NCBI RefSeq assembly: GCF_014636275.1
Contig: NZ_BMEB01000001.1
Span: 921,468-985,467, forward strand
From: Cellulomonas carbonis
Lineage (GTDB): Bacteria; Actinomycetota; Actinomycetes; Actinomycetales; Cellulomonadaceae
Reading direction: 5' to 3'
Length of the DNA: 64,000 nucleotides
The notes beneath the pieces were generated by a model. It was not told the origin of the DNA. It saw only the letters and a program-made list of their open reading frames with translations, and searched no databases. Both the position numbers and the translations under genes were made by a program. Positions 30,060 to 40,237 of the stretch are shown piece after piece. Positions within the stretch are counted from its first letter, which is position 1. Every line of letters starts with the position of its first letter.

Positions 30060-32726
30060 ATGAGCGACCTCCCCACGACGTCCCCCAGCACCCCGGCGCC
30101 GACGACGGCGTCCCGGGTACCGGACAAGGTGAGCCTGGACGGCCTCGAGGGCCGGTGGGACGCCGCCTGGGCCGAGCAGGGCACGTACTCCTTCGACCGG
30201 ACCGCGACGCGCGAGCAGGTGTTCTCGATCGACACCCCGCCGCCCACGGTCTCGGGCTCGCTGCACGTGGGCCACGTCTTCTCGTACACGCACACGGACG
30301 TCGTCGCGCGGTTCCAGCGGATGCGCGGCCGCGAGGTCTTCTACCCGATGGGCTGGGACGACAACGGGCTGCCCACCGAGCGCCGCGTGCAGAACTACTA
30401 CGGCGTGCGCTGCGACCCGTCCCTGCCGTACGACGCCGGCTTCGTGCCGCCGCTGGAGGGCGCCGAGGGCAAGAGCGTCAAGGCGGCCGACCAGGTGCCG
30501 ATCTCGCGGCGCAACTTCGTCGAGCTGTGCGAGCGGCTCACGGTCGAGGACGAGCGCCAGTTCGAGGCCCTGTGGCGCCGGCTCGGGCTCTCGGTCGACT
30601 GGTCGCACCACTACCAGACCATCGGCGAGAAGGCGCGCGCCGTGGCGCAGAAGGCGTTCCTGCGCAACCTCGCGCGCGGCGAGGCATACCAGGCCGAGGC
30701 CCCGGGCCTGTGGGACGTGACGTTCCAGACGGCCGTGGCGCAGGCCGAGCTCGAGGCCCGCGAGTACCCGGGCCACTTCCACCGCGTCGCGTTCCACCGC
30801 ACCGACGGCTCGGGACCCGTGCACATCGAGACGACGCGCCCCGAGCTCATCCCCGCGTGCGTGGCGCTCGTCGCGCACCCCGACGACGAGCGCTACCAGG
30901 ACCTGTTCGGCACCACCGTGCGCTCGCCGCTGTTCGACGTCGAGGTCCCCGTGCTCGCGCACCCGGCCGCCGAGCCCGACAAGGGTGCGGGCATCGCGAT
31001 GTGCTGCACGTTCGGCGACCTGACGGACGTGCAGTGGTGGCGCGAGCTCCAGCTGCCGACGCGCTCGGTCGTCCAGCGCGACGGGCGCCTGCAGCGCGAG
31101 ACGCCCGAGTGGGTCACGACCGAGACCGGGCGGGAGCACTACGAGCAGCTCGCGGGCAAGACGACCTTCTCGGCACGCACCGCGGTCGTCGAGGGGCTGC
31201 GCGCGTCCGGCGACCTGGACGGCGAGCCCACGCCGACGCAGCGCATGGCGAACTTCTTCGAGAAGGGCGACAAGCCCCTCGAGATCGTCACGTCGCGCCA
31301 GTGGTACATCCGCAACGGCGGACGCGACGAGGGCACGGGCGCGGGCCTGCGCGATGCGCTCCTCGCACGCGGTCGGGAGCTGCAGTTCCACCCCGACTTC
31401 ATGCGCGTGCGCTACGAGAACTGGGTCGGCGGCCTCAACGGCGACTGGCTCATCTCACGGCAGCGGTTCTTCGGCGTCTCCATCCCGCTGTGGTACCCGG
31501 TCGACGCGGACGGCGAGGTCGACCACGACCACCCGATCGTGCCCGACGAGGCGTCGCTGCCCGTCGACCCCAGCAGCGACGTCCCGCCCGGGTACACCGA
31601 GGACCAGCGCGGCGTGCCCGGGGGGTTCGTCGGCGAGGCCGACGTCATGGACACCTGGGCGACGTCGTCGCTCACGCCGCAGATCGCGGGTGGCTGGGAG
31701 ACCGACCCGGACCTGTTCGAGCGCGTCTTCCCGATGGACGTGCGCCCGCAGGGCCAGGACATCATCCGCACGTGGCTGTTCTCCACGGTCGTGCGGTCCC
31801 ACCTCGAGCACGGCTCGCTGCCGTGGAAGCACGCCGCGATCTCCGGCTGGATCCTCGACCCCGACCGCAAGAAGATGTCGAAGTCCAAGGGCAACGTCGT
31901 GACGCCCATGGGGCTCCTCGAGGAGCACGGCTCGGACGCGGTCCGCTACTGGGCGGCGTCCGCGCGGCTCGGCACGGACGCGGCGTTCGAGGTCGGCCAG
32001 ATGAAGATCGGGCGGCGGCTCGCGATCAAGGTCCTCAACGCGAGCAAGTTCGCCCTCGGGTTCGCCGGCGAGGCCGACCTGGACCGTCCGCTCGACCCGC
32101 AGGCGGTCACGGTCGCGCTCGACCGGGCGATGCTCGCGGGGCTCGCGGACGTCGTCGAGAAGGCCACCGCCGCGCTCGAGGCCTACGACCACACGCGCGC
32201 TCTCGAGCTCACCGAGACGTTCTTCTGGACCTTCTGCGACGACTACCTCGAGCTCGTCAAGGACCGTGCGTACGGCTCGGGCGACGAGACGCCGACCGCC
32301 GCGACGCTGTCGGCGCGTGCCGCCCTCGGCATCGCGCTCGACACGCTCCTGCGTCTCCTCGCGCCCGTGCTGCCGTTCGCGACCGAGGAGGTCTGGTCGT
32401 GGTGGCGCAGCGGCTCGGTGCACCGCGCCGCGTGGCCCGAGGCGGCACCGCTGCGCGAGGCGGCCGGCGACGCGGACCCCGCGACGCTCGACGCCGCGGG
32501 CCGGGCGCTCGCCGCGCTGCGCAAGGTCAAGTCCGAGGCGAAGGTCTCGATGCGCACGGTCATCACCGAGGCCGAGCTCGCGGTGCCGGCGGCGCAGCGC
32601 GCGCTCGTCGAGCTCGCCGTCGACGACGTGCGCGCCGCGGGCCGGACGGTCGCGCTGCGGCTCGTCGCGGACGACGTCGAGGTCGCCCAGGTCCGGCGCG
32701 CCGAGCTCGAGGCGCCGACCACCTGA
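30060..32726 (+). CDS. valS: valyl-tRNA synthetase
   Basis: Class I synthetase charging tRNA-Val, 888 residues. The HIGH motif is HVGH (69-72) in PPPTVSGSLHVGHVFSYTHTD; MGWDDNGLPTERRVQ and the KMSKS motif KKMSKSKGNV are intact, and a DALR-type anticodon domain follows. The ATG at 30060 has GGGAGA upstream. The C-terminal coiled-coil arm seen in many ValS is short here. A strong hairpin terminator follows the gene. Confidence 0.97.
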   Translation: MSDLPTTSPSTPAPTTASRVPDKVSLDGLEGRWDAAWAEQGTYSFDRTATREQVFSIDTPPPTVSGSLHVGHVFSYTHTDVVARFQRMRGREVFYPMGWDDNGLPTERRVQNYYGVRCDPSLPYDAGFVPPLEGAEGKSVKAADQVPISRRNFVELCERLTVEDERQFEALWRRLGLSVDWSHHYQTIGEKARAVAQKAFLRNLARGEAYQAEAPGLWDVTFQTAVAQAELEAREYPGHFHRVAFHRTDGSGPVHIETTRPELIPACVALVAHPDDERYQDLFGTTVRSPLFDVEVPVLAHPAAEPDKGAGIAMCCTFGDLTDVQWWRELQLPTRSVVQRDGRLQRETPEWVTTETGREHYEQLAGKTTFSARTAVVEGLRASGDLDGEPTPTQRMANFFEKGDKPLEIVTSRQWYIRNGGRDEGTGAGLRDALLARGRELQFHPDFMRVRYENWVGGLNGDWLISRQRFFGVSIPLWYPVDADGEVDHDHPIVPDEASLPVDPSSDVPPGYTEDQRGVPGGFVGEADVMDTWATSSLTPQIAGGWETDPDLFERVFPMDVRPQGQDIIRTWLFSTVVRSHLEHGSLPWKHAAISGWILDPDRKKMSKSKGNVVTPMGLLEEHGSDAVRYWAASARLGTDAAFEVGQMKIGRRLAIKVLNASKFALGFAGEADLDRPLDPQAVTVALDRAMLAGLADVVEKATAALEAYDHTRALELTETFFWTFCDDYLELVKDRAYGSGDETPTAATLSARAALGIALDTLLRLLAPVLPFATEEVWSWWRSGSVHRAAWPEAAPLREAAGDADPATLDAAGRALAALRKVKSEAKVSMRTVITEAELAVPAAQRALVELAVDDVRAAGRTVALRLVADDVEVAQVRRAELEAPTT

Positions 32727-32760
32727 CGCGACGCGGCCGGGTGCGGCCCGGCGAGGCGCA

Positions 32761-32801
32761 GCGAGGGCCCTGCCACCCGACCCGGGCGGCAGGGCCCTCG
32801 C
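32761..32801 (+). terminator. valS terminator
   Basis: A perfect 14-bp stem (GCGAGGGCCCTGCC with GGCAGGGCCCTCGC) and a 13-nt loop, 35 bp after the valS stop. No U-tract, as usual in actinobacteria. Confidence 0.85.
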
Positions 32802-32867
32802 CCGTGGTGGGTTGCTGACGACGGGACGTTCGTCACACCGGGGCGCCTGTGTGCATACCTATCGTGC

Positions 32868-32902
32868 GGAGCGGATAAAGTTTCACGCGCCTGATCCGCT
32901 CC
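32868..32902 (+). promoter_or_regulatory. dyad upstream of the amino-acid ABC operon
   Basis: GGAGCGGAT (32868-32876) and ATCCGCTCC (32894-32902) form a perfect 9-bp inverted repeat with a 17-nt spacer, ending just before the Shine-Dalgarno GAAGGG. The arms are 26 bp apart centre to centre, so this may be a regulator operator or a 5'-UTR hairpin. GCATACCTAT just upstream may hold the -10. Confidence 0.45.
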
Positions 32903-32916
32903 TCGAAGGGACCACC

Positions 32917-33705
32917 ATGCCCAGGACCCACGCCGCCGCGACCGCCGTCGCGCTGTCCGCGCTCGCCCTCGCGGGCTGCAGCTCCACGGCGACCGACGAC
33001 GACGCCGCCGCGTCGGGCGAGGTCCAGCTCGTCCGCGAGGGCGTCCTGACGATGTGCACGAACCCGCCCTACGAGCCGTTCGAGTACGAGCAGGACGGCG
33101 AGGTCGTGGGCCTCGACGTCGACGTCGTGCGCGAGGTCGCCGACGACCTCGGCGTCGAGCTCGAGGTCGTCGTGACGCCCTTCGAGGGCATCCAGTCCGG
33201 TGCCGACCTCAACGCGGGCAACTGCGACGTCGTCGCGTCCGGCATCACCATCACCGAGGAGCGCGAGGAGAACATGGACTTCTCCGCGCCGTACTTCGAC
33301 GCCGACCAGGGTCTGCTCGTCGCCGCCGGCTCGGGGCTCGACTCGGTCGAGGCGCTCGAGGGTCTGCAGGTCGGCGTCCAGCAGGCCACCACCGGGCTGG
33401 ACTGGGCCGCCGAGCAGGGCCTGAGCACGGTCGAGTTCGAGGATCTCGGCCTCCAGGTGCAGGCGCTGCGCAACGGCTCGGTCGACGCGGTCGTCAACGA
33501 CATCGCGGTCCTCGGCCCCTTCGCCGACGACGAGCTCGAGATCGGCACGACGTTCACGACCGGTGAGCAGTACGGGCTCGGCGTCGAGACCGGCAACACG
33601 GCGCTGCTCGAGGCCGTCGACGCGACCCTCGAGCGGATCCGCGAGGACGGCACGTACGACGCGATCTACGAGACGCACATCGGCACCGCGCCGTCGGAGG
33701 GTTGA
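32917..33705 (+). CDS. polar amino-acid ABC transporter, substrate-binding lipoprotein
   Basis: Family 3 extracellular solute-binding protein, 262 residues. The lipobox LAGC gives Cys21. The binding domain begins [18 protein letters not shown] and contains [23 protein letters not shown], typical of His/Gln/Glu/cystine binders; the ligand cannot be fixed. The ATG at 32917 follows GAAGGG. The permease ATG shares one base with its stop (TGATG). First of a three-gene importer operon. Confidence 0.94.
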   Translation: MPRTHAAATAVALSALALAGCSSTATDDDAAASGEVQLVREGVLTMCTNPPYEPFEYEQDGEVVGLDVDVVREVADDLGVELEVVVTPFEGIQSGADLNAGNCDVVASGITITEEREENMDFSAPYFDADQGLLVAAGSGLDSVEALEGLQVGVQQATTGLDWAAEQGLSTVEFEDLGLQVQALRNGSVDAVVNDIAVLGPFADDELEIGTTFTTGEQYGLGVETGNTALLEAVDATLERIREDGTYDAIYETHIGTAPSEG

Positions 33706-34538
33706 TGAGCCCGGCCGTCGAGCCGGTCCGGATCGAGCCCCGGACCGGCCTGAGCCCCCGGCGCCGCGCGGAGATGTCGCGCCGCGTCCAGTACGTGCTG
33801 CTCGTCGTGCTCGTGGTGGTGCTCGTGCTCACGGTCAACTGGCGGCAGTTCGCGGACGCGTTCCTCGACCCCGAGGCCGTCCAGGCGCTCGCACCGCGCC
33901 TGCCGCGTGCGGCGCTCAACACGCTGGTCTACACCGTGTCCGCGTTCGCCGTCGGGCTCGCGCTCGGGCTCGTGCTCGCGCTCATGAAGCTCTCGAGCGT
34001 GCGCGTCTACCGCGCGATCGCCACGGGCTACATCGAGTTCTTCCGCGGCATCCCAGCGCTGCTCGTGGTGTTCGCGTTCGGCTACGGCGTCCCCGCCGCC
34101 TTCGACGTGCGCTTCGACTCCGTCGTCCTGCAGATCGCCATCGCGCTCGGGATGGTGTCCGCCGCGTACATCGCCGAGACCCTGCGCGCGGGGATCCAGG
34201 CCGTGCCCAAGGGTCAGGTCGAGGCGGCCCGGTCGCTCGGCATGTCGCCCGGACGCACGATGCTGCACGTGGTGGTGCCGCAGGCGTTCCGCATCGTGCT
34301 GCCCCCGCTGACCAACGAGGCCGTGCTCCTGGTCAAGGACACTTCGCTGATCTTCGGGCTCGGCCTGACGACGAGCCAGTTCGAGCTCACCCGGCTGGGC
34401 CGCGACGGGATCAACCAGGCCGGCGGCGGGCTCACCGCCGTCGTCCTCGTCGGGCTCGTCTACCTCCTCATCACGATCCCGCTCAGCAGCGTCACGCGCT
34501 GGCTCGAGCGGACGACCGGCCACAAGGGGCACGTATGA
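33705..34538 (+). CDS. polar amino-acid ABC transporter, permease
   Basis: HisM/GlnP-type permease of 277 residues with about five TM segments. The EAA loop region is visible ([20 protein letters not shown]), as is TSLIFGLGL near the end. The N-terminal 25 residues are charged and cytoplasmic. The ATG shares a base with the preceding stop; the next gene overlaps by ATGA. It should form a homodimer with the ATPase. Confidence 0.95.
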   Translation: MSPAVEPVRIEPRTGLSPRRRAEMSRRVQYVLLVVLVVVLVLTVNWRQFADAFLDPEAVQALAPRLPRAALNTLVYTVSAFAVGLALGLVLALMKLSSVRVYRAIATGYIEFFRGIPALLVVFAFGYGVPAAFDVRFDSVVLQIAIALGMVSAAYIAETLRAGIQAVPKGQVEAARSLGMSPGRTMLHVVVPQAFRIVLPPLTNEAVLLVKDTSLIFGLGLTTSQFELTRLGRDGINQAGGGLTAVVLVGLVYLLITIPLSSVTRWLERTTGHKGHV

Positions 34539-35296
34539 GCGCGAGCACGTCCGTCGTCCAGGTCGAGGGCCTGCACAAGTCCTTCGGCGAGCGCGAGGTG
34601 CTCCGCGGGATCGACCTCACGGTCGACCAGGGCGACGTCGTGTGCGTCATCGGGCCGTCCGGGTCGGGCAAGTCGACCCTCCTGCGGTGCGTCAACCTGC
34701 TCGAGCAGCCGACCGCGGGCACGGTGCGCGTCCTCGGCACCGAGGTCACCGACCCGGACGTCGACATCGACCGCGTCCGCACGCACGTCGGCATGGTGTT
34801 CCAGGGCTTCAACCTCTTCCCGCACCGCTCGGTGCTCGACAACTGCACCCTCGCGCAGCGCACCGTGCTCAAGCGGTCGCGCGAGGAGGCGGAGGCGGTC
34901 GCGCGGCGCAACCTCGAGCACGTCGGCCTCGCCGACCGCGCGGCCTCGATGCCGGGTCAGCTGTCCGGCGGCCAGCAGCAGCGCGTCGCGATCGCCCGCG
35001 CGCTGAGCATGGACCCGGCGCTCATGCTCTTCGACGAGCCGACGTCGGCGCTCGACCCCGAGCTCGTCGGCGACGTCCTCGCGGTCATGCGGGACCTCGC
35101 CGACGCGGGCATGACGATGCTCGTCGTCACGCACGAGATGGCCTTCGCGCGCGAGGTCGCCGACCGGGTCGTCTTCATGGACGACGGGCTCGTCGTCGAG
35201 CAGGGCACGGCCGACCGCGTCATCGGCGCGCCGACCGAGGACCGCACGCGGTCGTTCCTGTCGCGCGTGCTGGATCCCACGCACCGGCACGTCTGA
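34535..35296 (+). CDS. polar amino-acid ABC transporter, ATP-binding protein
   Basis: GlnQ/HisP-type ATPase, 253 residues. Walker A GPSGSGKS, the family loop [18 protein letters not shown], signature [15 protein letters not shown] and Walker [14 protein letters not shown] are all intact. It starts in an ATGA overlap with the permease and ends the importer operon; the next gene, an acyl-CoA ligase, begins about 80 bp later with its own Shine-Dalgarno. Confidence 0.96.
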   Translation: MSASTSVVQVEGLHKSFGEREVLRGIDLTVDQGDVVCVIGPSGSGKSTLLRCVNLLEQPTAGTVRVLGTEVTDPDVDIDRVRTHVGMVFQGFNLFPHRSVLDNCTLAQRTVLKRSREEAEAVARRNLEHVGLADRAASMPGQLSGGQQQRVAIARALSMDPALMLFDEPTSALDPELVGDVLAVMRDLADAGMTMLVVTHEMAFAREVADRVVFMDDGLVVEQGTADRVIGAPTEDRTRSFLSRVLDPTHRHV

Positions 35297-35378
35297 CCCA
35301 GGGCGGCGGCCTCCCCCGCCGGTAGGGTCGACGAGCCCACCCGGCAGCCGCCCCGCCCCGGAGAGACCGGAGAGACCT

Positions 35379-37190
35379 GTGCGCGAGACGACGAGTCCGA
35401 GCCTCATCACGCCCGACCCGACGCTGTCGATCCCCGGCCTGCTCGCGGGCCGGCTCGCGGCCGACCCGCACGGCCCCTTCGCCGAGCGGAAGGCCGCGCT
35501 CGGGAGCGCCTGGACACCCGTCACGGTGCAGGAGTTCGCCGACCAGGTCGCGGCGGCCGCGCGCGGCCTCGTGGCCCTCGGCGTCGCGCCGGGCGACCGG
35601 GTGTCGATCATGAGCCGGACGCGGTACGAGTGGACGCTCCTCGACTTCGCGGTGTGGGCCGCGGGCGGCGTGCCCGTGCCGGTGTACGAGACGTCGTCCG
35701 CCGAGCAGGTCGCCTGGATCCTCGCGGACGCCGGGGTGCGGCTCGCGGTGGTCGAGAGCCGCGCGCACGCGACGCTGACGGAGTCGGTCCGCGACCGCCT
35801 GCCGGACCTCGGCACCGTGCTCGTCATCGAGGAGGGCGCCGTCGACGAGCTCGCCGAGGCGGGCGCCTCCGTGGAGCCGGCCGAGGTCGAGCGGCGCAGC
35901 CGGCTCGCGACCGCGGACGACCTCGCGACCGTCATCTACACGTCCGGGACGACGGGGCGTCCCAAGGGCGTCGAGCTGACGCACGGCAACTTCGTCTCGC
36001 TGAGCCTCGAGGGCGTCGCGGGCCTGTACGACGTGTGCGCCGCCCCAGGTTCGCGGACCCTGCTCTTCATGCCGCTCGCGCACGTGTTCGCGCGGTTCAT
36101 CGAGGTCCTGTGCGTCGCGTCGGGAGCCGTCATCGGCCACACGCCGGACACCAGGAACCTCGTCGCGGACCTCGGCACGTTCCACCCGACGTTCATCCTG
36201 TCCGTCCCGCGCGTCTTCGAGAAGGTCTACAACGCGGCCGAGCAGAAGGCCGCGGGGGGCGTGAAGCTCCGCCTGTTCCGCTGGGCCGCGAAGACGTCGA
36301 TCGTCTACTCGCGCGCACTCGACACCGCGGACGGGCCGAGCCCCGCGCTGCGGGCCCAGCACGCGCTCGCCGACCGGCTCGTCCTGTCCCGGCTGCGTGC
36401 GACGCTCGGCGGCGCGGCCCGGTACGCGATCTCGGGCGGCGCACCCCTCGGCGAGCGCCTCGGCCACTTCTACCGCGGGCTCGGGCTGACCGTGCTCGAG
36501 GGGTACGGGCTGACCGAGACGACCGCACCGACCGCCGTCAACCGACCGGGCTCGGTCCGGATCGGCACGGTCGGGCCCCCCTTCCCAGGCGCGTCGGTCC
36601 GGATCGCCGACGACGGCGAGATCCAGGTCCGCGGGGCGCACGTGTTCCGCGGCTACCGCGGCAACCCCGAGGCCACCGCCGAGGCGTTCGACGACGACTG
36701 GTTCCGCACGGGCGACCTCGGGACGATCGACGACGACGGCTGCCTGCGGATCACCGGTCGGAAGAAGGAGATCATCGTCACCGCGGGCGGCAAGAACGTC
36801 GCCCCCGCCGTGCTCGAGGACCGGCTGCGCGGCCACCCGCTCGTGAGCCAGGTCGTCGTCGTCGGTGACGGCCGGCCGTTCATCGGGGCGCTCGTGACGC
36901 TCGACGCCGAGATGCTGCCCGGGTGGCTCGCGGGTCACGGGCTGCCGCCCATGGACGTCGCCGCCGCCGCGGTCCACCCGACGGTGGTCGCGGCGCTGGA
37001 CCGAGCCGTGGAGCGCGCGAACGAGGCCGTCTCGCGCGCCGAGTCGATCCGGCGGATCTCCGTGCTCACGTCCGACTTCACCGAGACCAACGGCTACCTG
37101 ACGCCGTCGCTCAAGGTGCGTCGCGCGCGGGTCCTCGAGGACTTCGCGAGCGAGGTGGACGCGCTCTACGGGACCGCACCGGCCGGCTGA
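35379..37190 (+). CDS. long-chain fatty-acid-CoA ligase (AMP-forming)
   Basis: ANL-superfamily adenylating enzyme of 603 residues that activates fatty acids to acyl-CoA. The phosphate loop VIYTSGTTGRPKG, the loop GYGLTETTAP and the hinge region WFRTGDLGTIDDDG with ITGRKKEIIVTAGGKNV are present. It resembles the FadD15/FACL group of actinobacteria. The GTG at 35379 follows GGAGAGACC. It stands alone after the amino-acid importer. Confidence 0.93.
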   Translation: MRETTSPSLITPDPTLSIPGLLAGRLAADPHGPFAERKAALGSAWTPVTVQEFADQVAAAARGLVALGVAPGDRVSIMSRTRYEWTLLDFAVWAAGGVPVPVYETSSAEQVAWILADAGVRLAVVESRAHATLTESVRDRLPDLGTVLVIEEGAVDELAEAGASVEPAEVERRSRLATADDLATVIYTSGTTGRPKGVELTHGNFVSLSLEGVAGLYDVCAAPGSRTLLFMPLAHVFARFIEVLCVASGAVIGHTPDTRNLVADLGTFHPTFILSVPRVFEKVYNAAEQKAAGGVKLRLFRWAAKTSIVYSRALDTADGPSPALRAQHALADRLVLSRLRATLGGAARYAISGGAPLGERLGHFYRGLGLTVLEGYGLTETTAPTAVNRPGSVRIGTVGPPFPGASVRIADDGEIQVRGAHVFRGYRGNPEATAEAFDDDWFRTGDLGTIDDDGCLRITGRKKEIIVTAGGKNVAPAVLEDRLRGHPLVSQVVVVGDGRPFIGALVTLDAEMLPGWLAGHGLPPMDVAAAAVHPTVVAALDRAVERANEAVSRAESIRRISVLTSDFTETNGYLTPSLKVRRARVLEDFASEVDALYGTAPAG

Positions 37191-37229
37191 CCGGGTGGAC
37201 GCCGGCCGGTGCGGTTCCCGGTCGGTCCG

Positions 37230-38471
37230 TCAGCCGACGTCGGGTCCCGCGGAACGTCGAGCGCCCTGGTTGTGACCGCCGCGGCGGTGGCTGTCGGCCG
37301 TGTAGCTCGGGGCCGTCTCGTGAGGCGTCGCCGCGTCGGTCCAGCGCAGCAGCGCGCCGAGCCCGTCGACGAGCGACACGCTGCCCTCGAGCGCGAAGGT
37401 GAAGCCCGCGTCCTGCGCGAGCGCGGCGCGCAGCACCGCGATGTCGGCACGCAGCTCGCGCTGGTCCGCCGACGGGACGCCGAGCGACTCGAGGTCGCCC
37501 CGCGACAGCCCGAGCTGGAGCGGCTCGGGTCCCACCCACAGCGTCCGCTCGTTGAGGTGCGCGACCGAGTCGCCCGCCGCGTTCCGGACGACGACGAGCT
37601 CGTCCACCTGGCCCTTGCGCAGCACGTCGACGACGTCACCCAGCTCCGTCACAGCGCCGTCGCCGCGGCCCAGGCCCTCACGCAGACGGTCGACGACGGC
37701 CTCGCGGCGGCGTGCACGGTAGGCCTCGAGGACCTGACCCACGTTGCGCGCGAACACGTCCTCCTTGACGCCGTCGGCGCGCGACCCGCCCGGGACGTCG
37801 ACGAGGACCTCCTTCGTGGCGTGGCCGGCGGCGTCGCGGACGAGCGGCACGGCACGGACGTCGCCGGTCAGCAGCACGAGCTCGGGGCGGTACCGCGTGA
37901 CGAGTCGCTCGACCTCGGCCGCGACCGCCTCGGCGTTGCGCTCCCACGAGTCCTCGACGCGCTCCTGGAACCGTCGGTGCGACCAGCCCCCGCCCCCGAA
38001 CTTGTGGAGCACGTCGTGGCCCCCCTCGACGTGGCCGAGGTCGGTGTCCGCGTCGTGCGAGTCCACGCCCGACCAGCTGAGGTCCGCGCCCGCCCGGTCC
38101 ACCTCGACGAGCAGGTACCGCACGGCCTCGTCGGCCGCGCGGACGGCGGGCATGAGGGACGGGGTGCCGTCGTGGAACGCCTCGTCCCGCACGGGCGGGT
38201 CCGCGAGGACGTGGTCGAACAGGATCTCGTCGCGCGACGCGACGACGTAGCGCCCGTGCGGTCCGGGGACGTGCGTCGGCCGGAGCACGACCTCCTGGAT
38301 CGCGTCGAGGGTCTCGCCCGGCGCTCCACGATGCTCCAGCTCGCGCCGGAGGCCGTTCCACCGGCTGCGGATCTCGCGGTCCCCCGCCTCGTCGGCGCGG
38401 GTCACGTCGAGGCAGACCGTCGTCAACGGTCCGCCGTGGTGGAGCAGGGGCTTGAGCGAGTCGAGCTTCAT
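37230..38471 (-). CDS. Vms1/Ankzf1-like (bacterial-archaeal release-factor-fold) protein
   Basis: The product has 413 residues with an eRF1-like middle domain, resembling actinobacterial proteins named Vms1/Ankzf1-family peptidyl-tRNA hydrolase (relatives of Rv2629). In eukaryotes such proteins release stalled nascent chains from large ribosomal subunits; the bacterial role is inferred. Recognisable parts are TTVCLDVTRADEAGDREIRSRW at the start, FGGGGWSHRRFQERVEDSWERN in the middle and ELVLLTGDVRAVPL. The C-terminus is a polar His/Arg/Gly tail. The ATG at 38471 follows GTGAGGTG. It has no close neighbours. Confidence 0.8.
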   Translation of the reverse strand: MKLDSLKPLLHHGGPLTTVCLDVTRADEAGDREIRSRWNGLRRELEHRGAPGETLDAIQEVVLRPTHVPGPHGRYVVASRDEILFDHVLADPPVRDEAFHDGTPSLMPAVRAADEAVRYLLVEVDRAGADLSWSGVDSHDADTDLGHVEGGHDVLHKFGGGGWSHRRFQERVEDSWERNAEAVAAEVERLVTRYRPELVLLTGDVRAVPLVRDAAGHATKEVLVDVPGGSRADGVKEDVFARNVGQVLEAYRARRREAVVDRLREGLGRGDGAVTELGDVVDVLRKGQVDELVVVRNAAGDSVAHLNERTLWVGPEPLQLGLSRGDLESLGVPSADQRELRADIAVLRAALAQDAGFTFALEGSVSLVDGLGALLRWTDAATPHETAPSYTADSHRRGGHNQGARRSAGPDVG

Positions 38472-38804
38472 CGAGCACCTCACGATCGGTCGCTGGGGGC
38501 GCCTCGGACGCCCCGTCGGTCCCCTCCCACCTTGGTGCACGGCTCCCGGCTGCGCCACCTCTTCACCGCACCGGATGGGCGCGTCCCGCAGGCTGGACGA
38601 GCCCGCGTCCGCACAGCGCCCGCCACGGGACTCCGGGTCCTCTCCGGGCGTCCCCGAGCAGGCCCGGACTGCCGCTGGACCCGCGCGTCGGGAACGCCCG
38701 ACGACGGACGCGCAGGGCCGGCCGGATGGACCACGAGGGCCCGGTAGGAGTCCCACCGGGCCCTCGTCGGGCGACGTGCGTGCGGCGACGCAACGCCGCG
38801 CGTG
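38472..38804. other. 333-bp intergenic region with a terminator, no gene seen
   Basis: Between the Vms1-like start and the clpX stop. Apart from the hairpin at 38734-38766 I see no credible coding region; the open frames read as arginine/proline-rich shadows without ribosome-binding sites. The promoter of the Vms1-like gene must lie here but no clear -35/-10 pair was found. Confidence 0.5.
38734..38766 (-). terminator. clpX terminator
   Basis: A perfect 12-bp stem (CGAGGGCCCGGT with ACCGGGCCCTCG) and a 9-nt loop, about 40 bp past the clpX stop. Confidence 0.8.
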
Positions 38805-40073
38805 TCAGGCCGACTTCTCGCGGGGGGTCCGCTTCGGTGCCTCGCGCGGGACGATCGTCGGGTTGACGTTCTCGAGAACCACCTCGCGGGTGATGACGAC
38901 CCGGGCGACGTCGTCACGGCTGGGGACGTCGAACATCACCTGCTGGAGGACCTCCTCGAGGATGGCACGGAGACCGCGCGCACCCGTGCCGCGCAGCAGC
39001 GCCTGGTCCGCGACCGCCTCGACGGCGTCGGCCGTGAACTCGAGCTCGACGCCGTCGATCTCGAACATCCGCTGGTACTGCTTGATGAGGGCGTTGCGCG
39101 GCTCGGTGAGGATCCGCACGAGCGCAGCCTGATCGAGCGGCGACACGGTGGTGATGACCGGGACGCGCCCGATGAACTCGGGGATGAGACCGAACTTCAG
39201 CAGGTCCTCGGGCATGACGTCGCCGAACACGTCGGTGTCGTCGGCCGAGTGCAGCGGGGCCCCGAAGCCGATGCCACGGCGCCCTGCGCGCGACGTGATG
39301 ATCTCGTCGAGGCCGGCGAACGCGCCCGCGACGATGAACAGCACGTTCGTCGTGTCGATCTGGATGAACTCCTGGTGCGGGTGCTTGCGACCACCCTGGG
39401 GCGGGACCGACGCGGTCGTCCCCTCCAGGATCTTCAGGAGCGCCTGCTGGACGCCCTCGCCCGAGACGTCGCGCGTGATCGACGGGTTCTCGCTCTTGCG
39501 GGCGATCTTGTCGACCTCGTCGATGTAGATGATGCCCGTCTCGGCCTTCTTGACGTCGTAGTCGGCGGCCTGGATGAGCTTGAGGAGGATGTTCTCGACG
39601 TCCTCGCCGACGTACCCGGCCTCCGTGAGCGCGGTCGCGTCCGCGATCGCGAACGGCACGTTGAGCATCTTCGCGAGCGTCTGCGCGAGGTACGTCTTGC
39701 CGCAGCCCGTGGGCCCGATGAGCAGGATGTTGGACTTCGCGAGCTCGACCTCGTCACCCTCGCCGCGGGCGGCCTCGCCCGCCTGGATGCGCTTGTAGTG
39801 GTTGTACACGGCGACCGCGAGCGACCGCTTGGCGGGCTCCTGGCCGACGATGTACTGCTCGAGGAAGTCGAAGATCTCCCGCGGCTTGGGGAGCTCGACC
39901 ATGCCGACCTCGGTCGCCTCGGCGAGCTCCTCCTCGATGATCTCGTTGCACAGGTCGATGCACTCGTCGCAGATGTAGACGCCAGGTCCGGCGATGAGCT
40001 TCTTGACCTGCTTCTGGCTCTTTCCGCAGAAGGAGCACTTCAGCAGGTCAGCGCCTTCCCCGATGCGTGCCAC
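38805..40073 (-). CDS. clpX: ATP-dependent Clp protease ATP-binding subunit ClpX
   Basis: Hexameric AAA+ unfoldase that feeds substrates to ClpP. The product has 422 residues. The N-terminal zinc-binding domain shows CSFCGKSQ and CDECIDLC; then GPTGCGKT (Walker A), [11 protein letters not shown] (Walker B) and the IGFGAP loop that contacts ClpP. The GTG at 40073 follows GGGAGGGAGAC. Third in the clpP1-clpP2-clpX series and separated from clpP2 by about 160 bp, so it may also have its own promoter. Confidence 0.98.
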   Translation of the reverse strand: MARIGEGADLLKCSFCGKSQKQVKKLIAGPGVYICDECIDLCNEIIEEELAEATEVGMVELPKPREIFDFLEQYIVGQEPAKRSLAVAVYNHYKRIQAGEAARGEGDEVELAKSNILLIGPTGCGKTYLAQTLAKMLNVPFAIADATALTEAGYVGEDVENILLKLIQAADYDVKKAETGIIYIDEVDKIARKSENPSITRDVSGEGVQQALLKILEGTTASVPPQGGRKHPHQEFIQIDTTNVLFIVAGAFAGLDEIITSRAGRRGIGFGAPLHSADDTDVFGDVMPEDLLKFGLIPEFIGRVPVITTVSPLDQAALVRILTEPRNALIKQYQRMFEIDGVELEFTADAVEAVADQALLRGTGARGLRAILEEVLQQVMFDVPSRDDVARVVITREVVLENVNPTIVPREAPKRTPREKSA

Positions 40074-40237
40074 TGCTGTCTCCCTCCCGGTGGGCGTCCG
40101 ACGCCCGCTCGTACCCCCATTGCACACCACGCCCGCCCGGCTGTCAGCCGCGGCGCTGCGCGTGTCCACGGTCGTGACCGTGTCGTCATCCAATCGGCCG
40201 GGCGGGGTGCCGCCTGAGCGACACCCCGCCGTCGACG

